The notes: a model not told the origin generated them from the letters alone. A stretch of 64,000 bases of DNA from Pseudescherichia vulneris NBRC 102420 (GCF_000759795.1 NZ_BBMZ01000008.1:393207-457206); one strand, 5' to 3'. Positions 1 through 11,053 are shown, counted from the first letter of the stretch. Made by a program: numbers and translations.

Positions 1-982
<982 letters not shown>

Positions 983-1015
983 AGCGTTTCCTGATGGAGC
1001 CTTCAACTTTCCGGC

Positions 1016-1043
1016 ATTTTATCAGTAACGTCAGGGCGGACAA
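1016..1043 (-). promoter_or_regulatory. Predicted sigma-70 promoter for panB-panC
   Basis: On the minus strand a -35 box TTGTCC (1043-1038) and a -10 box TAAAAT (1021-1016) are separated by 16 bases, in the folK-panB gap about 34 bases upstream of the panB start. This is a sequence match only. It would let panBC be expressed independently of pcnB-folK. Confidence 0.45.
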
Positions 1044-1076
1044 TGATTTTCAGCAGGTTTACGAGGCGGAGTGGTA

Positions 1077-1556
1077 TTACCAGCTCGCCGGTTTTGCTGC
1101 GCCGAGGCGCGCAAGCACGCTGGCAAGCGTCTCGCCGTCGGGGAAACGCAGTTCAGGCGCGATCTCAAACAGCGGCCAGAGCATAAAACCACGGTTTTTC
1201 ATATCGTAGTGAGGGACGGTGAGGCGCGGGGTGGAGAGCGTCTCATCGCCGAACAGCATGATATCGAGATCCAGCGTGCGCGGTCCCCAGCGCTCTGCTT
1301 TACGCACCCGGCCCTGGTCCAGCTCAATACGCTGGGTGTGATCCAGCAGGGATTCAGGCGCCAGCGAGGTCTCCAGCGCCACGGCGGCGTTAAGGTAGTC
1401 GGGCTGATCCTGCGGACCCAGCGGCGGCGTGCGGTAGAAGCCGGAGACGGCGACAATCCGGCTATCGGGGAGGGTTCCCAGCGCCGCGATTGCCGCATTA
1501 ACCTGGGTCAGAGGTGACGCCAGGTTACTGCCAAGAGCGATATAGACCAGCGTCAT
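1077..1556 (-). CDS. folK: 6-hydroxymethyl-7,8-dihydropterin pyrophosphokinase
   Basis: FolK transfers pyrophosphate from ATP to 6-hydroxymethyl-7,8-dihydropterin, giving the substrate for dihydropteroate synthase in folate synthesis. The 159-residue protein has the family's ALGSN motif near the N-terminus (residues 7-11), and the HPPK signature around residues 89-101 with [15 protein letters not shown], which carries the two Mg-binding aspartates. Its ATG overlaps the pcnB stop codon in an ATGA arrangement, which points to translational coupling with pcnB as in E. coli. Folate co-factor made here feeds PanB, the next gene, which uses methylene-tetrahydrofolate; that functional link is an inference. 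Confidence 0.98.
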   Translation of the reverse strand: MTLVYIALGSNLASPLTQVNAAIAALGTLPDSRIVAVSGFYRTPPLGPQDQPDYLNAAVALETSLAPESLLDHTQRIELDQGRVRKAERWGPRTLDLDIMLFGDETLSTPRLTVPHYDMKNRGFMLWPLFEIAPELRFPDGETLASVLARLGAAKPASW

Positions 1557-2950
1557 GCACTGCCTTCGCGACGCGGGGCGCGCTTACGCGGGCGGCGATG
1601 GCGACGGCGGGCCTCGGGCTCGTCGTCCAGCACGTCAAGCATGCCTTTCTGCGCGGGCGGCGCGGCCACCTGAAACTCGCCCCACCACTGCACCAGACGT
1701 TGCAGTTCGTGGTTGCCCTCGATCTCGGCCCGCAGGGCGAGCAGATCGTAAGCGGCGCGGAATTTCGGATGCTCCATCAGCTTCCAGGCGCGTTTACCCT
1801 GACGACGGGACATGCGCAGCTGCAGCTGCCAGATATCGCGTACCAGGGTGGTGATCCGTTTCGGGATCGCCAGCGTACGGCAGGCTTCGTCCAGCACGTC
1901 GTTCATCGCCAGCGCGAAGGCGTCGTGATAGGTCAGGCCGCTCTCCTGGGCGATCTTCTGCGCGGTCTCCAGCTGCGGATACCAGAGCATAGCGGCAAAC
2001 AGGAACGCCGGATTGACGCGCATGTCGTTCTGAATGCGGGTATCGGTGTTCTTCAGCACCAGGTTGATGATCCGCTCCATCGACGAATCGCCCTTCTCGG
2101 TGAAGAAGCGCGTGATGGTTGGGAACAGGGGCTGGAACAGGCTGTACTCGCGCAGCAGCTGATAGGTGTCAAAACCGTTGCCTGCCTGCAGCAGCTTCAG
2201 CGACTCTTCAAACAGGCGCGCCGGCGGCACGTCGTTGATCAGCGTCGCGAGACGGGCGATCGGCTCGGCGGTCTCCGGGCTGATGCGCATATGCAGCTTG
2301 GCGGCAAAGCGTACCGCGCGCAGCATCCGCACCGGATCTTCCCGATAGCGGGTCTCCGGGTTACCGATCAGGCGGATAACACCCTCTTCAAGATCCTGCA
2401 TCCCGCCGACGTAGTCACGCACGGAAAAATCGGCGACGCTGTAGTAGAGGCTGTTGATGGTGAAGTCGCGGCGCTGGGCGTCGTCTTCAATCGAACCGAA
2501 GATGTTGTCACGCAGCAGCATGCCGTTCTGGCCGCGCTGGGAGGTGGTGCGGTCGGCAGGCTGATCTTCGTGATGACCGCGGAAGGTGGCCACCTCGATG
2601 ATCTCTGGACCAAACATCACGTGCGCGAGACGGAAACGACGGCCTACCAGGCGGCAGTTGCGGAACAGCTTGCGCACCTGATCCGGCGTGGCGTTGGTCG
2701 TGACGTCAAAATCTTTCGGTTTTTTGCCTAACAGCAGATCGCGGACGCCGCCGCCTACAAGGTAGGCTTCATAGCCCGCTTTGTTCAGACGGTACAGCAC
2801 CTTGAGGGCATTTTCACTGATATCTTTGCGGGAAATTGTGTGCTGCTCGCGCGGAATAACCGTCATTCGCGGCTGGGCGATGACCTCCTCGGCCATGCTT
2901 TCCTCGCGGCTTAACACCTTGCGGCAAAAATTAGCGACTCGGGTAAAAAT
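1553..2950 (-). CDS. pcnB: Poly(A) polymerase I, with an AUU start codon
   Basis: PcnB adds poly(A) tails to RNA 3' ends, which promotes decay and controls plasmid copy number through antisense RNAs. Visible parts are the nucleotidyltransferase core [12 protein letters not shown] followed by the catalytic DFDVTT (about residues 60-80), the RRDFTINSL segment, and a very basic C-terminal tail ([14 protein letters not shown]). I place the start at the ATT codon 2950-2948, not the ATG-like position 11 codons upstream. From ATT the protein is 465 residues, as in E. coli, continues [12 protein letters not shown] as there, and a GAGGTG ribosome site lies 4 bases upstream. E. coli pcnB is a documented AUU-initiated gene, which keeps its expression low. 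Confidence 0.96.
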   Translation of the reverse strand: MFTRVANFCRKVLSREESMAEEVIAQPRMTVIPREQHTISRKDISENALKVLYRLNKAGYEAYLVGGGVRDLLLGKKPKDFDVTTNATPDQVRKLFRNCRLVGRRFRLAHVMFGPEIIEVATFRGHHEDQPADRTTSQRGQNGMLLRDNIFGSIEDDAQRRDFTINSLYYSVADFSVRDYVGGMQDLEEGVIRLIGNPETRYREDPVRMLRAVRFAAKLHMRISPETAEPIARLATLINDVPPARLFEESLKLLQAGNGFDTYQLLREYSLFQPLFPTITRFFTEKGDSSMERIINLVLKNTDTRIQNDMRVNPAFLFAAMLWYPQLETAQKIAQESGLTYHDAFALAMNDVLDEACRTLAIPKRITTLVRDIWQLQLRMSRRQGKRAWKLMEHPKFRAAYDLLALRAEIEGNHELQRLVQWWGEFQVAAPPAQKGMLDVLDDEPEARRRHRRPRKRAPRREGSA

Positions 2951-3005
2951 AGTGCACCTCGGTTGTATCAGTCTTAACGACAAAAAAATTGCGGCTAATC
3001 ATAGC

Positions 3006-3902
3006 TCAGAGTGGGGCATTTAGGAATGCCGGATTGATCTGCGCTGTCTCAGGAACCCGTGACAGATCCCACTTCTCTACCGCACGCGCCAGCAGGGCCC
3101 CGGTGGGCAAATCCTGCCAGTTACTTGTTACATCCTGATTGAGAAATTGTAAAGCACGGATCAGCGTCGGCCGCGGATCGCCTTCCGGCAGCGGTGGGGC
3201 ATGATTCTGCTTGGAGAGCTTGTTGCCGTCGCTGTTCATCGCCAGCGGCAGGTGAACGTAGTCAGGCGGCTGCCAGCCAAGCTGCTGGTAGAGCGAAATC
3301 TGCCGCACCGTGGGGGCGATCAGATCCGCGCCGCGCACGATCTCGGTCACGCCCTGAAAATGATCGTCCACTACCACGGCCAGGTTATAGGCAAACAGGC
3401 CATCCCGACGGTGGATAATAAAATCCTCTCGCGCCAGGGCCTCATCAGCGTAGAGGTCGCCGCGCAGCCGGTCGCGAAAGTGCAGCACTGGCTGATGCTG
3501 CCACAGACGCAGGGCGGCGTTCTCCGGGCCGTTATCGCGCAGGCGACAGTGGCCGTCATACACCCCGCCAATGCTCTGAATACGCGCCCGCGTGCAGGTG
3601 CAGTAGTAGCTCAGCCCGCGCTGGCGTAGATCATTCAGCGCCTCGCGGTAGGCCTCATGCCGCTGGGACTGCCAAAGCACCTCACCGTCCCAATGCAGGC
3701 CGTAGCGATCGAGCTGGCGCAGAATAGTGTCGGCCGCGCCGGGTACTTCTCTGGGCGGATCGATATCCTCAATGCGTACCCGCCACGTCCCGCGCTGGGC
3801 ACGAGCCTGTAAATAGCTGCCAAGGGCGGCTATCAGCGAACCAAAATGGAGTTCACCGGAAGGCGATGGCGCAAAGCGCCCAATATAGTGTGATTCTGGC
3901 AT
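3006..3902 (-). CDS. gluQ: Glutamyl-Q tRNA(Asp) synthetase
   Basis: GluQRS activates glutamate and attaches it to the queuosine base at position 34 of tRNA(Asp), a modification rather than a normal aminoacylation. The protein resembles the catalytic half of glutamyl-tRNA synthetase and lacks an anticodon-binding domain. Visible motifs are [15 protein letters not shown] (the HIGH-type motif), a zinc-site cluster [11 protein letters not shown] with a later DGHC, and NKLSKQ (the KMSKS equivalent). The ATG at 3902 gives 298 residues like E. coli; a TTG four codons upstream is also possible, and neither has a clear ribosome site. It lies directly behind dksA, beyond a hairpin, so expression is probably by readthrough. 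Confidence 0.96.
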   Translation of the reverse strand: MPESHYIGRFAPSPSGELHFGSLIAALGSYLQARAQRGTWRVRIEDIDPPREVPGAADTILRQLDRYGLHWDGEVLWQSQRHEAYREALNDLRQRGLSYYCTCTRARIQSIGGVYDGHCRLRDNGPENAALRLWQHQPVLHFRDRLRGDLYADEALAREDFIIHRRDGLFAYNLAVVVDDHFQGVTEIVRGADLIAPTVRQISLYQQLGWQPPDYVHLPLAMNSDGNKLSKQNHAPPLPEGDPRPTLIRALQFLNQDVTSNWQDLPTGALLARAVEKWDLSRVPETAQINPAFLNAPL

Positions 3903-3924
3903 GTCGGCAGGCAAGAGATAACAG

Positions 3925-3943
3925 GGCGGGAGAGACTCCCGCC
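3925..3943 (-). terminator. Hairpin between dksA and gluQ (partial terminator)
   Basis: A perfect 8-bp inverted repeat (GGCGGGAG / CTCCCGCC, 3-base loop) follows dksA. On the minus strand it is followed by CTGTTATCTCTT, which is only moderately U-rich. In Shigella flexneri a terminator between dksA and gluQ is reported to limit gluQ expression, and this hairpin occupies the same place. Confidence 0.6.
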
Positions 3944-3970
3944 ACAGAGAACGGTGCGAAAACGTCGGGC

Positions 3971-4426
3971 TTAGCCCGCCATCTGTTTTTCGCGGATTTC
4001 AGCCAGTGTTTTGCAGTCAATGCACAGGTCGGCTGTCGGACGTGCTTCCAGACGACGAATGCCAATCTCAACACCGCAGGATTCGCAGAAGCCAAAATCT
4101 TCGTCTTCTACTTTCTTCAGCGTTTTCTCGATCTTTTTAATCAGTTTACGCTCGCGGTCACGGTTACGCAGTTCGAGGCTAAACTCCTCTTCCTGGGCGG
4201 CTCTGTCAACCGGATCCGGGAAGTTAGCAGCTTCATCCTGCATATGGGTGACGGTGCGATCGACTTCATCCCTGAGTTGATTACGCCACGCTTCAAGAAT
4301 ACGCTTGAAGTGCGCCAGCTGGGCTTCGTTCATATACTCTTCGCCCGGCTTCTCCTGATACGGCTCCACGCCAGCAATGGCGAGAATACTCAGGGACGAT
4401 GTTTTACGGTTTTGCCCTTCTTGCAT
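3971..4426 (-). CDS. dksA: RNA polymerase-binding transcription factor DksA
   Basis: DksA binds the secondary channel of RNA polymerase and, with ppGpp, represses rRNA promoters and activates amino-acid genes during starvation. The 151-residue protein has the long coiled coil with the tip acidic pair D71 and D74 ([14 protein letters not shown]) and the zinc finger cysteines C114, C117, C135 and C138. The start at 4426 is backed by AAGGAG six bases upstream and gives [11 protein letters not shown] as in E. coli; a longer reading frame is not needed. The window also contains two typical DksA targets, the rpsB promoter and the rRNA P1 promoter at the right end. Confidence 0.99.
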   Translation of the reverse strand: MQEGQNRKTSSLSILAIAGVEPYQEKPGEEYMNEAQLAHFKRILEAWRNQLRDEVDRTVTHMQDEAANFPDPVDRAAQEEEFSLELRNRDRERKLIKKIEKTLKKVEDEDFGFCESCGVEIGIRRLEARPTADLCIDCKTLAEIREKQMAG

Positions 4427-4486
4427 GTTGCTTCTCCTTAACACGCACTATCGATCCCCGTGTTCGGGGGAAAAATCAGGCCGCTA

Positions 4487-4515
4487 TAAATAGCAGATGC
4501 TTTTCCGGATAGCAA
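4487..4515 (-). promoter_or_regulatory. Predicted dksA promoter
   Basis: Minus-strand boxes TTGCTA (4515-4510) and TATTTA (4492-4487) are 17 bases apart, about 60 bases upstream of the dksA start. Between them and the gene is a small CCCCG-AACA-CGGGG hairpin (4456-4469) in the leader. Prediction from pattern only. Confidence 0.4.
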
Positions 4516-4602
4516 TTATCTAAACGTAACACTTGACAACCCTGTGAGGAAAAGCGTATTTGCGCACGTAGACCAGAATGCTATCTGGCTGGTCGCCGGT
4601 CC

Positions 4603-5307
4603 TTAGCTTTCATAAGGTAAAGGCGATCTAAGACTTATTTCTTCGGCAGAAAGTTCCGCTTTGTAAATCAGAATTTCTACCCCCTGCCGCTGCGCTTCTT
4701 CTAAAAGCTGTGCGTATTTTGCATCAATATGGCGCGCCGGCGAGAAACGTTCAATGGCGGAGTGCAATACGGTAAACAGCATCACCGCCCGATCCCCACT
4801 GGCTGCCACGCTCATTAACTCCCGCAGATGCTTCTGCCCGCGAAGAGTCACTGCATCGGGAAAATAGCCGTATCCCTTGTCGGCAAGCGTGACCGATTTC
4901 ACTTCAATATAGCAGTTGCGGCGTGCCTCCGCCTGCAACATAAGGTCTATTCTGCTATTTTCGGAGCCGTATTTTACTTCACTTTTCAGCACGCTATAGC
5001 CCTGCAGCTCAGGGATGACGCCGGAAAGAATCGCCTCTTTCGCCAGCGTGTTGGCCCGTAATGTGTTGACGCAAATAAACGTGCCATTTTGCGTCTGGGT
5101 GATCTCCCAGGTGTGCGGATACTTACGCTTTGCGCTGTCGGAGGTGGAGTACCAGACGGTGTCGCCGGGCGTAGCGCAGCCGGTCATCGCCCCGGTATTA
5201 GGGCAGTGCAGCGTCAGGGCCGTGCCGTCCGGGGTAATCACATCCGCCAGAAAACGCTTGTAGCGCTGCACCAGGGTGGCAGGCCGTAACGAAGGGGAGA
5301 ACTGCAT
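4603..5307 (-). CDS. sfsA: SfsA family protein (sugar fermentation stimulation)
   Basis: SfsA was found in E. coli as a multicopy factor that raises maltose enzyme expression without CRP; its biochemical role is not firmly known and DNA binding has been proposed. The 234-residue product has the family's core: [15 protein letters not shown] N-terminus, [12 protein letters not shown] (about residues 33-44), and the SRIDLML...YIEVKSVTL segment, which resembles the acidic core of a nuclease-like fold, then [16 protein letters not shown]. It begins 9 bases after thpR ends, so both probably share a transcript. A GAAGGGGA ribosome site precedes the ATG. Confidence 0.97.
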   Translation of the reverse strand: MQFSPSLRPATLVQRYKRFLADVITPDGTALTLHCPNTGAMTGCATPGDTVWYSTSDSAKRKYPHTWEITQTQNGTFICVNTLRANTLAKEAILSGVIPELQGYSVLKSEVKYGSENSRIDLMLQAEARRNCYIEVKSVTLADKGYGYFPDAVTLRGQKHLRELMSVAASGDRAVMLFTVLHSAIERFSPARHIDAKYAQLLEEAQRQGVEILIYKAELSAEEISLRSPLPYES

Positions 5308-5316
5308 CAGAACCTC

Positions 5317-5847
5317 TTATTCAGCAAGCCGCCAGCTCTCCAGCGGCGTATAACGGGTGCGCCCCCGGGAAAACTGCGACTCATAAAGCACAAATTCGTT
5401 AACGGGAAAGGACCAGCTAAACCCCGGCGGCGGAATAGCCACCGCGTGGCTGGCGTTGCGCAGCAGCGTCACGTGGGGATGAAACGGCTGTGGGCTTTGG
5501 TAGCAGCCGCTGCGGGCGGCTTGGGCGCGCAGCAGGTTGGCCAGCTGCAACAGGCCGCGCGGCGGCTGACGCGTGCCGAGCCAGACTACCCGCGAGCGCA
5601 GCCACTGTCCGGCATCGTCCAGGGTCAAGGTAAAGCCGGGCTGACGGATGCGTCCGGCAAGCTGGCTCAGGGCGCGTTGCTTCTCCTCGCCGACCTCGCC
5701 GAGAAACGCTAGCGTCACGTGAAGATTCGCCGCCTCAATAGGACGTCCGGCCTCCGGGGCAAAGTGGGCCGCCCGCCAGTGGATAATTTGCTGCTGGATC
5801 TCGCCGGGCAGCGCAACGGCGAAAAACAGCCTTTTTGGCTCAGACAT
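5317..5847 (-). CDS. thpR: RNA 2',3'-cyclic phosphodiesterase (2H family)
   Basis: ThpR (formerly LigT) belongs to the 2H phosphoesterase family and opens 2',3'-cyclic phosphates on RNA ends; an older reported activity is tRNA 2'-5' ligation. The two defining HxTx motifs are visible: HVTLAF with H43 and HVTLLR with H125. I use the ATG at 5847, giving 176 residues and MSEPKRLFFAVALP, as in E. coli; the reading frame stays open further upstream, into the divergent hrpB side, but that extension has no homology I recognise. It is the first gene of the thpR-sfsA pair and is divergent from hrpB across 78 bases. Confidence 0.97.
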   Translation of the reverse strand: MSEPKRLFFAVALPGEIQQQIIHWRAAHFAPEAGRPIEAANLHVTLAFLGEVGEEKQRALSQLAGRIRQPGFTLTLDDAGQWLRSRVVWLGTRQPPRGLLQLANLLRAQAARSGCYQSPQPFHPHVTLLRNASHAVAIPPPGFSWSFPVNEFVLYESQFSRGRTRYTPLESWRLAE

Positions 5848-5925
5848 AAGCGATACTCGGTAATGATTTACGGCGATGCTACAATGCTCGCCGTTGAAAT
5901 GAAAGTTAACCCCCTGGAGCCATGC

Positions 5926-8355
5926 GTGTCCTCTCTGCCCGTCGCTGCCGTACTGCCCGAACTGCTCTCTGCGCTCGCCCATGCGCCTCAGGTCCTGCTC
6001 AACGCCCCCACTGGCGCGGGTAAATCCACCTGGCTGCCGCTGCACATTCTCGCCGAGGGTAATATTGCCGGGCGCATTCTGCTGCTGGAGCCGCGTCGTC
6101 TGGCGGCGCGCAACGTTGCCCAGCGGCTGGCGGAGCTCTTAGGGGAGAAGCCGGGCGAGACGGTGGGCTACCGGATGCGCGGTGAAACCTGCGTTGGCGC
6201 AGCGACGCGTCTGGAGGTGGTGACCGAGGGGATCCTGACCCGCATGATCCAGCGCGATCCGGAGTTGACTGACATTGGGCTGGTGATCCTCGATGAGTTC
6301 CACGAGCGCAGCCTGGAGGCCGATCTGGCTCTGGCCTTGCTGCTGGACGTGCAGCAGGGGCTTCGCGACGATCTCAAGCTCCTTATTATGTCGGCGACGC
6401 TGGATAACGATCGTCTTCAGCGTCTGCTGCCGGACGCGCCGGTTATCGCCTCGGAAGGGCGCGCGTATCCTGTGGATCGCCGCTACCAGCCGCTGCCCAG
6501 CCACGTCCGCTTTGACGAGGCCGTTGCCGTGACGACCGCCGAGCTGCTGCGGGCCGAGCGCGGCTCGCTGCTGCTGTTTCTGCCCGGCGTCGGTGAGATC
6601 CAGCGCGTACAGGATCAGCTGGCTCAGCGCATCGGCAGCGACGTGCTGCTCTGCCCGCTCTACGGCGCGCTGCCCCTGAGCGAGCAGCGCAAGGCGATCC
6701 TGCCCGCGCCGGAGGGGCTACGCAAAGTGGTGCTGGCTACCAACATCGCCGAAACCAGTTTGACCATCGAAGGGATCCGGCTGGTGGTCGATAGCGCCCA
6801 GGAGCGGGTGGCCCGCTTCGACGCCCGCACCGGGCTGACGCGGCTGGTGACCCAGCGGGTGAGCCAGGCTTCAATGACCCAGCGTGCCGGACGTGCCGGA
6901 CGGCTGGAGCCGGGCATTTGCCTGCACCTGCTGGCCAAGGAGCAGGCGGAGCGGGCGGCGGCCCAGAGCGAACCGGAGATCCTGCAAAGCGATCTCAGCG
7001 CCATGCTGCTGGAGCTGGTGCAGTGGGGCTGTCGCGATCCGGCCCAGCTCTGCTGGCTGGACATGCCGCCAGCGGTGAACCTGGCGGCGGCAGAGACCCT
7101 ATTAGTGCAGCTCGGCGCGCTGGAAAACCGGCAACTGACCGCGCGTGGGCAGAAGATGGCGAGGCTGGGCGTGACGCCACGGCTCTCGGCTATGCTGGTG
7201 AGTGCCCAGACCGGTGACGAGGCGGCCACGGCGGCGAAGCTTGCTGCTATTCTGGAGGAGCCGCCGCGTGGTGGCAGTACCGATCTCGGGGTGGCCTTCT
7301 CCCGCAGCCAGCCGCACTGGCAGCGGCGCAGCCGTCAGCTGCTTAAGCGGCTCAACAGTGGGGAGGGCAGGGAAGATAGCGATCTGATCCCCATCCTGCT
7401 GGCGCGCGGGTTTGCCGACCGCATTGCCCGTCGGCGCGGTCAGGAGGGGCGCTACCAGCTGGCGAACGGCATGGGGGCGATGCTCGACGTAGACGACGCC
7501 ATGGGCCGCCACGAGTGGCTGATCGCGCCGCTGCTGCTACAGGGCAGCCAGCAGCCGGACGCGCGCATTTTACAGGCAGTGTCGGTCAATATTGAGTCAC
7601 TTACTACCGCCGCGCCGTGGCTGCTGCATAACGCCGATACCGTGGAGTGGGACGACGCCCATGGCACCTTGAAAGCGCTGCGCCGCAGCCAGATCGGCCA
7701 GCTGACGGTGAGCGTCAGGCCGCTGGCGAAGCCGTCAGAGACGGAGCTGCACCAGGCGATGCTGAACGGCATTCGCGATAAGGGGCTGCAGATACTGAAC
7801 TGGACCCCGGCGGCGGAGCAGCTGCGCCTGCGCCTCCACTGTGCGGCGCAGTGGCTGCCAGAATATGATTGGCCAGCGGTGGATGACGCCTCGCTTTTAG
7901 CCACGCTTGAGCTATGGTTACTTCCCGATATGCAGGGCGTTCACTCCCTGCGAGCGCTGAAAGCGCTGGATTTGATCCACGCGCTCAACCATTTACTGCC
8001 GTGGCCGCTGCGTCAACGGCTGGATAGTGCGCTGCCTGGGCATTACACTGTGCCGACGGGAAGCCAGATTGCCATCCGCTATCATGCGGAAAATCCGCCG
8101 GTGCTGGCGGTGCGGATGCAGGAGATGTTTGGCGAGGCCGCCACCCCGGTGATTGCCGAGGGGCGGATGCCGCTGGTGTTGGAGCTGCTCTCGCCAGCGC
8201 AGCGCCCACTACAGATCACGCGCGATCTCAGCGCGTTCTGGGCGGGTGCTTACCGTGAAGTGCAAAAAGAGATGAAGGGACGTTACCCGAAGCATGTCTG
8301 GCCGGACGATCCGGCGAATACCGCGCCGACAAGGCGGGTAAAAAAATATTCGTAA
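5926..8355 (+). CDS. hrpB: ATP-dependent RNA helicase HrpB
   Basis: HrpB is a DEAH-type superfamily 2 helicase of unclear substrate in enterics. From the GTG at 5926 the protein has 809 residues, the E. coli length, with GGAG 6 bases upstream; the frame is open well upstream of this but that stretch overlaps thpR. Motifs in order: Walker A APTGAGKST (28-35), DEFH as motif II (123-126, a variant of DEAH), SAT (156-158), the ATNIAETSLTI segment and QRAGRAGR (motif VI). The C-terminal half is the family-specific HrpB region ending RYPKHVWPDDPANTAPTRR. It stands alone between the thpR divergent gap and mrcB. Confidence 0.97.
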   Translation: MSSLPVAAVLPELLSALAHAPQVLLNAPTGAGKSTWLPLHILAEGNIAGRILLLEPRRLAARNVAQRLAELLGEKPGETVGYRMRGETCVGAATRLEVVTEGILTRMIQRDPELTDIGLVILDEFHERSLEADLALALLLDVQQGLRDDLKLLIMSATLDNDRLQRLLPDAPVIASEGRAYPVDRRYQPLPSHVRFDEAVAVTTAELLRAERGSLLLFLPGVGEIQRVQDQLAQRIGSDVLLCPLYGALPLSEQRKAILPAPEGLRKVVLATNIAETSLTIEGIRLVVDSAQERVARFDARTGLTRLVTQRVSQASMTQRAGRAGRLEPGICLHLLAKEQAERAAAQSEPEILQSDLSAMLLELVQWGCRDPAQLCWLDMPPAVNLAAAETLLVQLGALENRQLTARGQKMARLGVTPRLSAMLVSAQTGDEAATAAKLAAILEEPPRGGSTDLGVAFSRSQPHWQRRSRQLLKRLNSGEGREDSDLIPILLARGFADRIARRRGQEGRYQLANGMGAMLDVDDAMGRHEWLIAPLLLQGSQQPDARILQAVSVNIESLTTAAPWLLHNADTVEWDDAHGTLKALRRSQIGQLTVSVRPLAKPSETELHQAMLNGIRDKGLQILNWTPAAEQLRLRLHCAAQWLPEYDWPAVDDASLLATLELWLLPDMQGVHSLRALKALDLIHALNHLLPWPLRQRLDSALPGHYTVPTGSQIAIRYHAENPPVLAVRMQEMFGEAATPVIAEGRMPLVLELLSPAQRPLQITRDLSAFWAGAYREVQKEMKGRYPKHVWPDDPANTAPTRRVKKYS

Positions 8356-8455
8356 GATTAGCGAAAGCGAAATTGAGAGATTTCTTCTTCTGCCCTCCGG
8401 TAGAAGAAAAGAGAATCGGGCCCTTGCGCCTGAAATAATGTAGCGGAGAGTAAGC

Positions 8456-11008
8456 ATGGCGGGGAATGACCGCGAACCTATTGGACGTAAAGGCAGACCT
8501 GCGCGTCCGGTAAAAGAGAAGGTAAGCCGTCGTCGTCTCAGAGATGAAGAGATGGACGATGCGTATGACGAAGACGACGCACCTGCGCCGCGCCGTGGTA
8601 AAGGCGGCGGCAATGGCAAAGGAAAAGGCGGCAAGCGCAAGCGCGGCTGGTTCTGGCTGCTGCTGAAGATCTTTATCGTTCTGCTGGTGCTGTTTGCGAT
8701 TTACGGACTCTATCTCGATCAGAAGATCCGCAGCCGCATCGACGGCAAAGTCTGGCAGCTGCCAGCGGCGGTGTATGGCCGGATGGTCAACCTCGAACCT
8801 GAGATGCCGATCAGCAAGAACGAGATGGTGAAGCTGCTGGAGGCCACCCAGTACCGCAAGGTGACGGCGATGACCCGTCCCGGCGAGTTTACCGTGCAGG
8901 CTAACAGCATCGAGATGATCCGTCGTCCGTTTGACTTCCCCGACAGTAAAGAGGGGCAGGTCCGCGCTCGCCTGACGTTCAGCGATAACCACCTGGACAC
9001 CATCGAGAACATGGAGAACAACCGCCAGTTCGGTTTCTTCCGTCTCGATCCGCGTCTGATCACCATGCTCTCCTCGCCGAACGGCGAGCAGCGTCTGTTC
9101 GTCGCGCGTAACGGCTTCCCGGATCTGCTGGTGGATACCCTGCTGGCGACCGAAGACCGTCACTTCTATGAGCATGACGGGATCAGCTTCTTCTCCATCG
9201 GGCGTGCGGTGCTGGCGAACCTGACGGCGGGACGCACGGTGCAGGGGGCGAGTACCCTGACCCAGCAGCTGGTCAAAAACCTGTTCCTCTCCAGCGAGCG
9301 CTCCTACTGGCGTAAGGCGAACGAAGCCTATATGGCGCTGATCGTCGATGCGCGCTACAGCAAGGATCGTATTCTTGAGCTGTATATGAACGAGGTCTAC
9401 CTCGGTCAGAGCGGCGATAACGAAATCCGCGGCTTCCCGCTGGCGAGCCTCTACTACTTTGGCCGTCCAGTAGAGGAGCTGAGCCTTGACCAGCAGGCGC
9501 TGCTGGTGGGTATGGTGAAAGGGGCCTCGATCTACAACCCGTGGCGCAATCCGAAGCTGGCCCTTGAGCGACGTAACCTGGTGCTGCGCCTGCTGCAGGA
9601 GCAGAAGGTCATCGACCAGGAGCTGTACGATATGCTCAGCGCCCGGCCGCTCGGGGTGCAGAAGCGCGGCGGGGTGATCTCACCGCAGCCGGCGTTTATG
9701 CAGATGGTACGCCAGGAGCTGCAAGCGAAGCTGGGGGATAAGGTTAAGGATCTCTCCGGCGTGAAGATCTTTACCACTTTTGACTCGGTGGCGCAGGACG
9801 CAGCGGAGAAAGCCGCTGTGGAAGGTATTCCGGCCCTGATCAAACAGCGTAAGCTGACCGATCTGGAGACGGCGATGGTGGTCGTTGACCGCTTCAGCGG
9901 CGAAGTTCGCGCCATGGTGGGCGGGGCGACGCCGCAGTTTGCGGGCTACAACCGTGCCATGCAGGCGCGACGCTCCATCGGCTCGCTGGCAAAACCGGCG
10001 ACCTATCTCACCGCGCTGAGCCAGCCGAACCAGTATCGTCTCAACACGTGGATTGCCGATGCGCCGATCTCTCTGCCCCAGCCTAACGGCAAGGTGTGGT
10101 CTCCGCAGAACGATGACCACCGCTTTAGCGGCCAGGTGATGCTGGTAGATGCGTTGACCCGCTCAATGAACGTCCCGACGGTAAACCTCGGGATGGCGCT
10201 GGGCCTGCCAGCGGTGACCGACACCTGGACCAAGCTGGGCGTGCCGAAGGATCAGCTGCATCCGGTTCCGGCGATGCTGCTGGGGGCGCTGAACCTGACT
10301 CCGGTTGAGGTGGCGCAGGCGTTCCAGACCATCGCCAGCGGCGGTAACCGTGCAACGCTTTCCGCGCTGCGTTCGGTGATTGCCGAAGACGGGACGGTGC
10401 TCTACCAGAGCTTCCCGCAGGCGGAGCGTGCGGTGCCTGCTCAGGCGGCATACATGACCCTGTGGACCATGCAGCAGGTTATCCAGCGCGGCACCGGTCG
10501 TCAGCTGGGAGCGAAGTATCCGGGCCTGCATCTGGCAGGTAAAACCGGGACCACCAACAACAACGTCGACACCTGGTTCGCCGGGATCGATGGACGTGAG
10601 GTGACCATTACCTGGGTAGGACGTGATAACAACCAGCCGACCAAGCTCTACGGTGCCAGCGGGGCGATGGCCATCTACCAGCGCTATCTGGCGAACCAGT
10701 CGCCGATCCCGCTGGATCTGACTCCGCCGGAGGATATCGTCAACATGGGCGTGGACGAAGGCGGTAACTTCCTCTGCGGCGGCGGAGTGCGCTCGCTGCC
10801 GGTATGGACATCGAATCCGGATGCCCTCTGCCAGCAGAGCGAGATGCTGCTCCAGCAGCAACAGCAACAGCAGCAGCAGAGCGGTAACCCGTTTGAACAG
10901 TCGTCACCGCAACCGCAACAGCAGCCTCAGCAGCAGCAACAACAGCCGCAGCAGCAGGAGAAGAGCGACGGCGTTGCAGGCTGGATCAAAGACATGTTTG
11001 GCAACTAA
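8456..11008 (+). CDS. mrcB: Bifunctional penicillin-binding protein 1B
   Basis: PBP1B polymerises lipid II into glycan strands and cross-links them, anchored in the inner membrane and stimulated by the lipoprotein LpoB. Order of parts: basic cytoplasmic tail, one membrane helix at about residues 64-87 ([20 protein letters not shown]), the UB2H domain, glycosyltransferase with catalytic E233 in [12 protein letters not shown], and transpeptidase with S510 in GSLAKP and KTGTTN at about 696. Length is 850 residues, slightly longer than E. coli (844), because of a glutamine-rich C-terminal tail (23 glutamines between residues 800 and the end) before the conserved WIKDMFG. As in E. coli, a shorter form from an internal start is conceivable. 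Confidence 0.98.
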   Translation: MAGNDREPIGRKGRPARPVKEKVSRRRLRDEEMDDAYDEDDAPAPRRGKGGGNGKGKGGKRKRGWFWLLLKIFIVLLVLFAIYGLYLDQKIRSRIDGKVWQLPAAVYGRMVNLEPEMPISKNEMVKLLEATQYRKVTAMTRPGEFTVQANSIEMIRRPFDFPDSKEGQVRARLTFSDNHLDTIENMENNRQFGFFRLDPRLITMLSSPNGEQRLFVARNGFPDLLVDTLLATEDRHFYEHDGISFFSIGRAVLANLTAGRTVQGASTLTQQLVKNLFLSSERSYWRKANEAYMALIVDARYSKDRILELYMNEVYLGQSGDNEIRGFPLASLYYFGRPVEELSLDQQALLVGMVKGASIYNPWRNPKLALERRNLVLRLLQEQKVIDQELYDMLSARPLGVQKRGGVISPQPAFMQMVRQELQAKLGDKVKDLSGVKIFTTFDSVAQDAAEKAAVEGIPALIKQRKLTDLETAMVVVDRFSGEVRAMVGGATPQFAGYNRAMQARRSIGSLAKPATYLTALSQPNQYRLNTWIADAPISLPQPNGKVWSPQNDDHRFSGQVMLVDALTRSMNVPTVNLGMALGLPAVTDTWTKLGVPKDQLHPVPAMLLGALNLTPVEVAQAFQTIASGGNRATLSALRSVIAEDGTVLYQSFPQAERAVPAQAAYMTLWTMQQVIQRGTGRQLGAKYPGLHLAGKTGTTNNNVDTWFAGIDGREVTITWVGRDNNQPTKLYGASGAMAIYQRYLANQSPIPLDLTPPEDIVNMGVDEGGNFLCGGGVRSLPVWTSNPDALCQQSEMLLQQQQQQQQQSGNPFEQSSPQPQQQPQQQQQQPQQQEKSDGVAGWIKDMFGN

Positions 11009-11023
11009 GCCGTAGTAAACAGT

Positions 11024-11053
11024 GCCGGGCAGCATGATGCTTGCCCGGCCTAC
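11024..11053. repeat. REP-like palindrome after mrcB
   Basis: GCCGGGCA and TGCCCGGC flank a loop that itself contains GCAT/ATGC, followed by CTAC, the typical end of enteric REP units. It begins 15 bases after the mrcB stop and may serve as its 3' end stabiliser or terminator. The rest of the gap to fhuA (11054-11231) holds the fhuA control region. Confidence 0.7.

Noticed and set aside
1514..2731. 405-codon plus-strand open frame opposite pcnB
   Set aside because: It mirrors the well-conserved pcnB in antisense, has no recognisable motif or ribosome site, and such frames are common in GC-rich genes with few stop codons on the opposite strand.
3903..3914. TTG at 3914 as the gluQ start
   Set aside because: Adds four residues without conservation or a better ribosome site than the ATG at 3902; kept only as an alternative.
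5719..5925. 69-residue N-terminal extension of HrpB
   Set aside because: Overlaps the 5' end of thpR on the other strand; the GTG at 5926 gives the family length and has a ribosome site.
8228..9175. 315-codon minus-strand frame across the hrpB-mrcB junction
   Set aside because: Overlaps both conserved genes in antisense and shows low-complexity composition.
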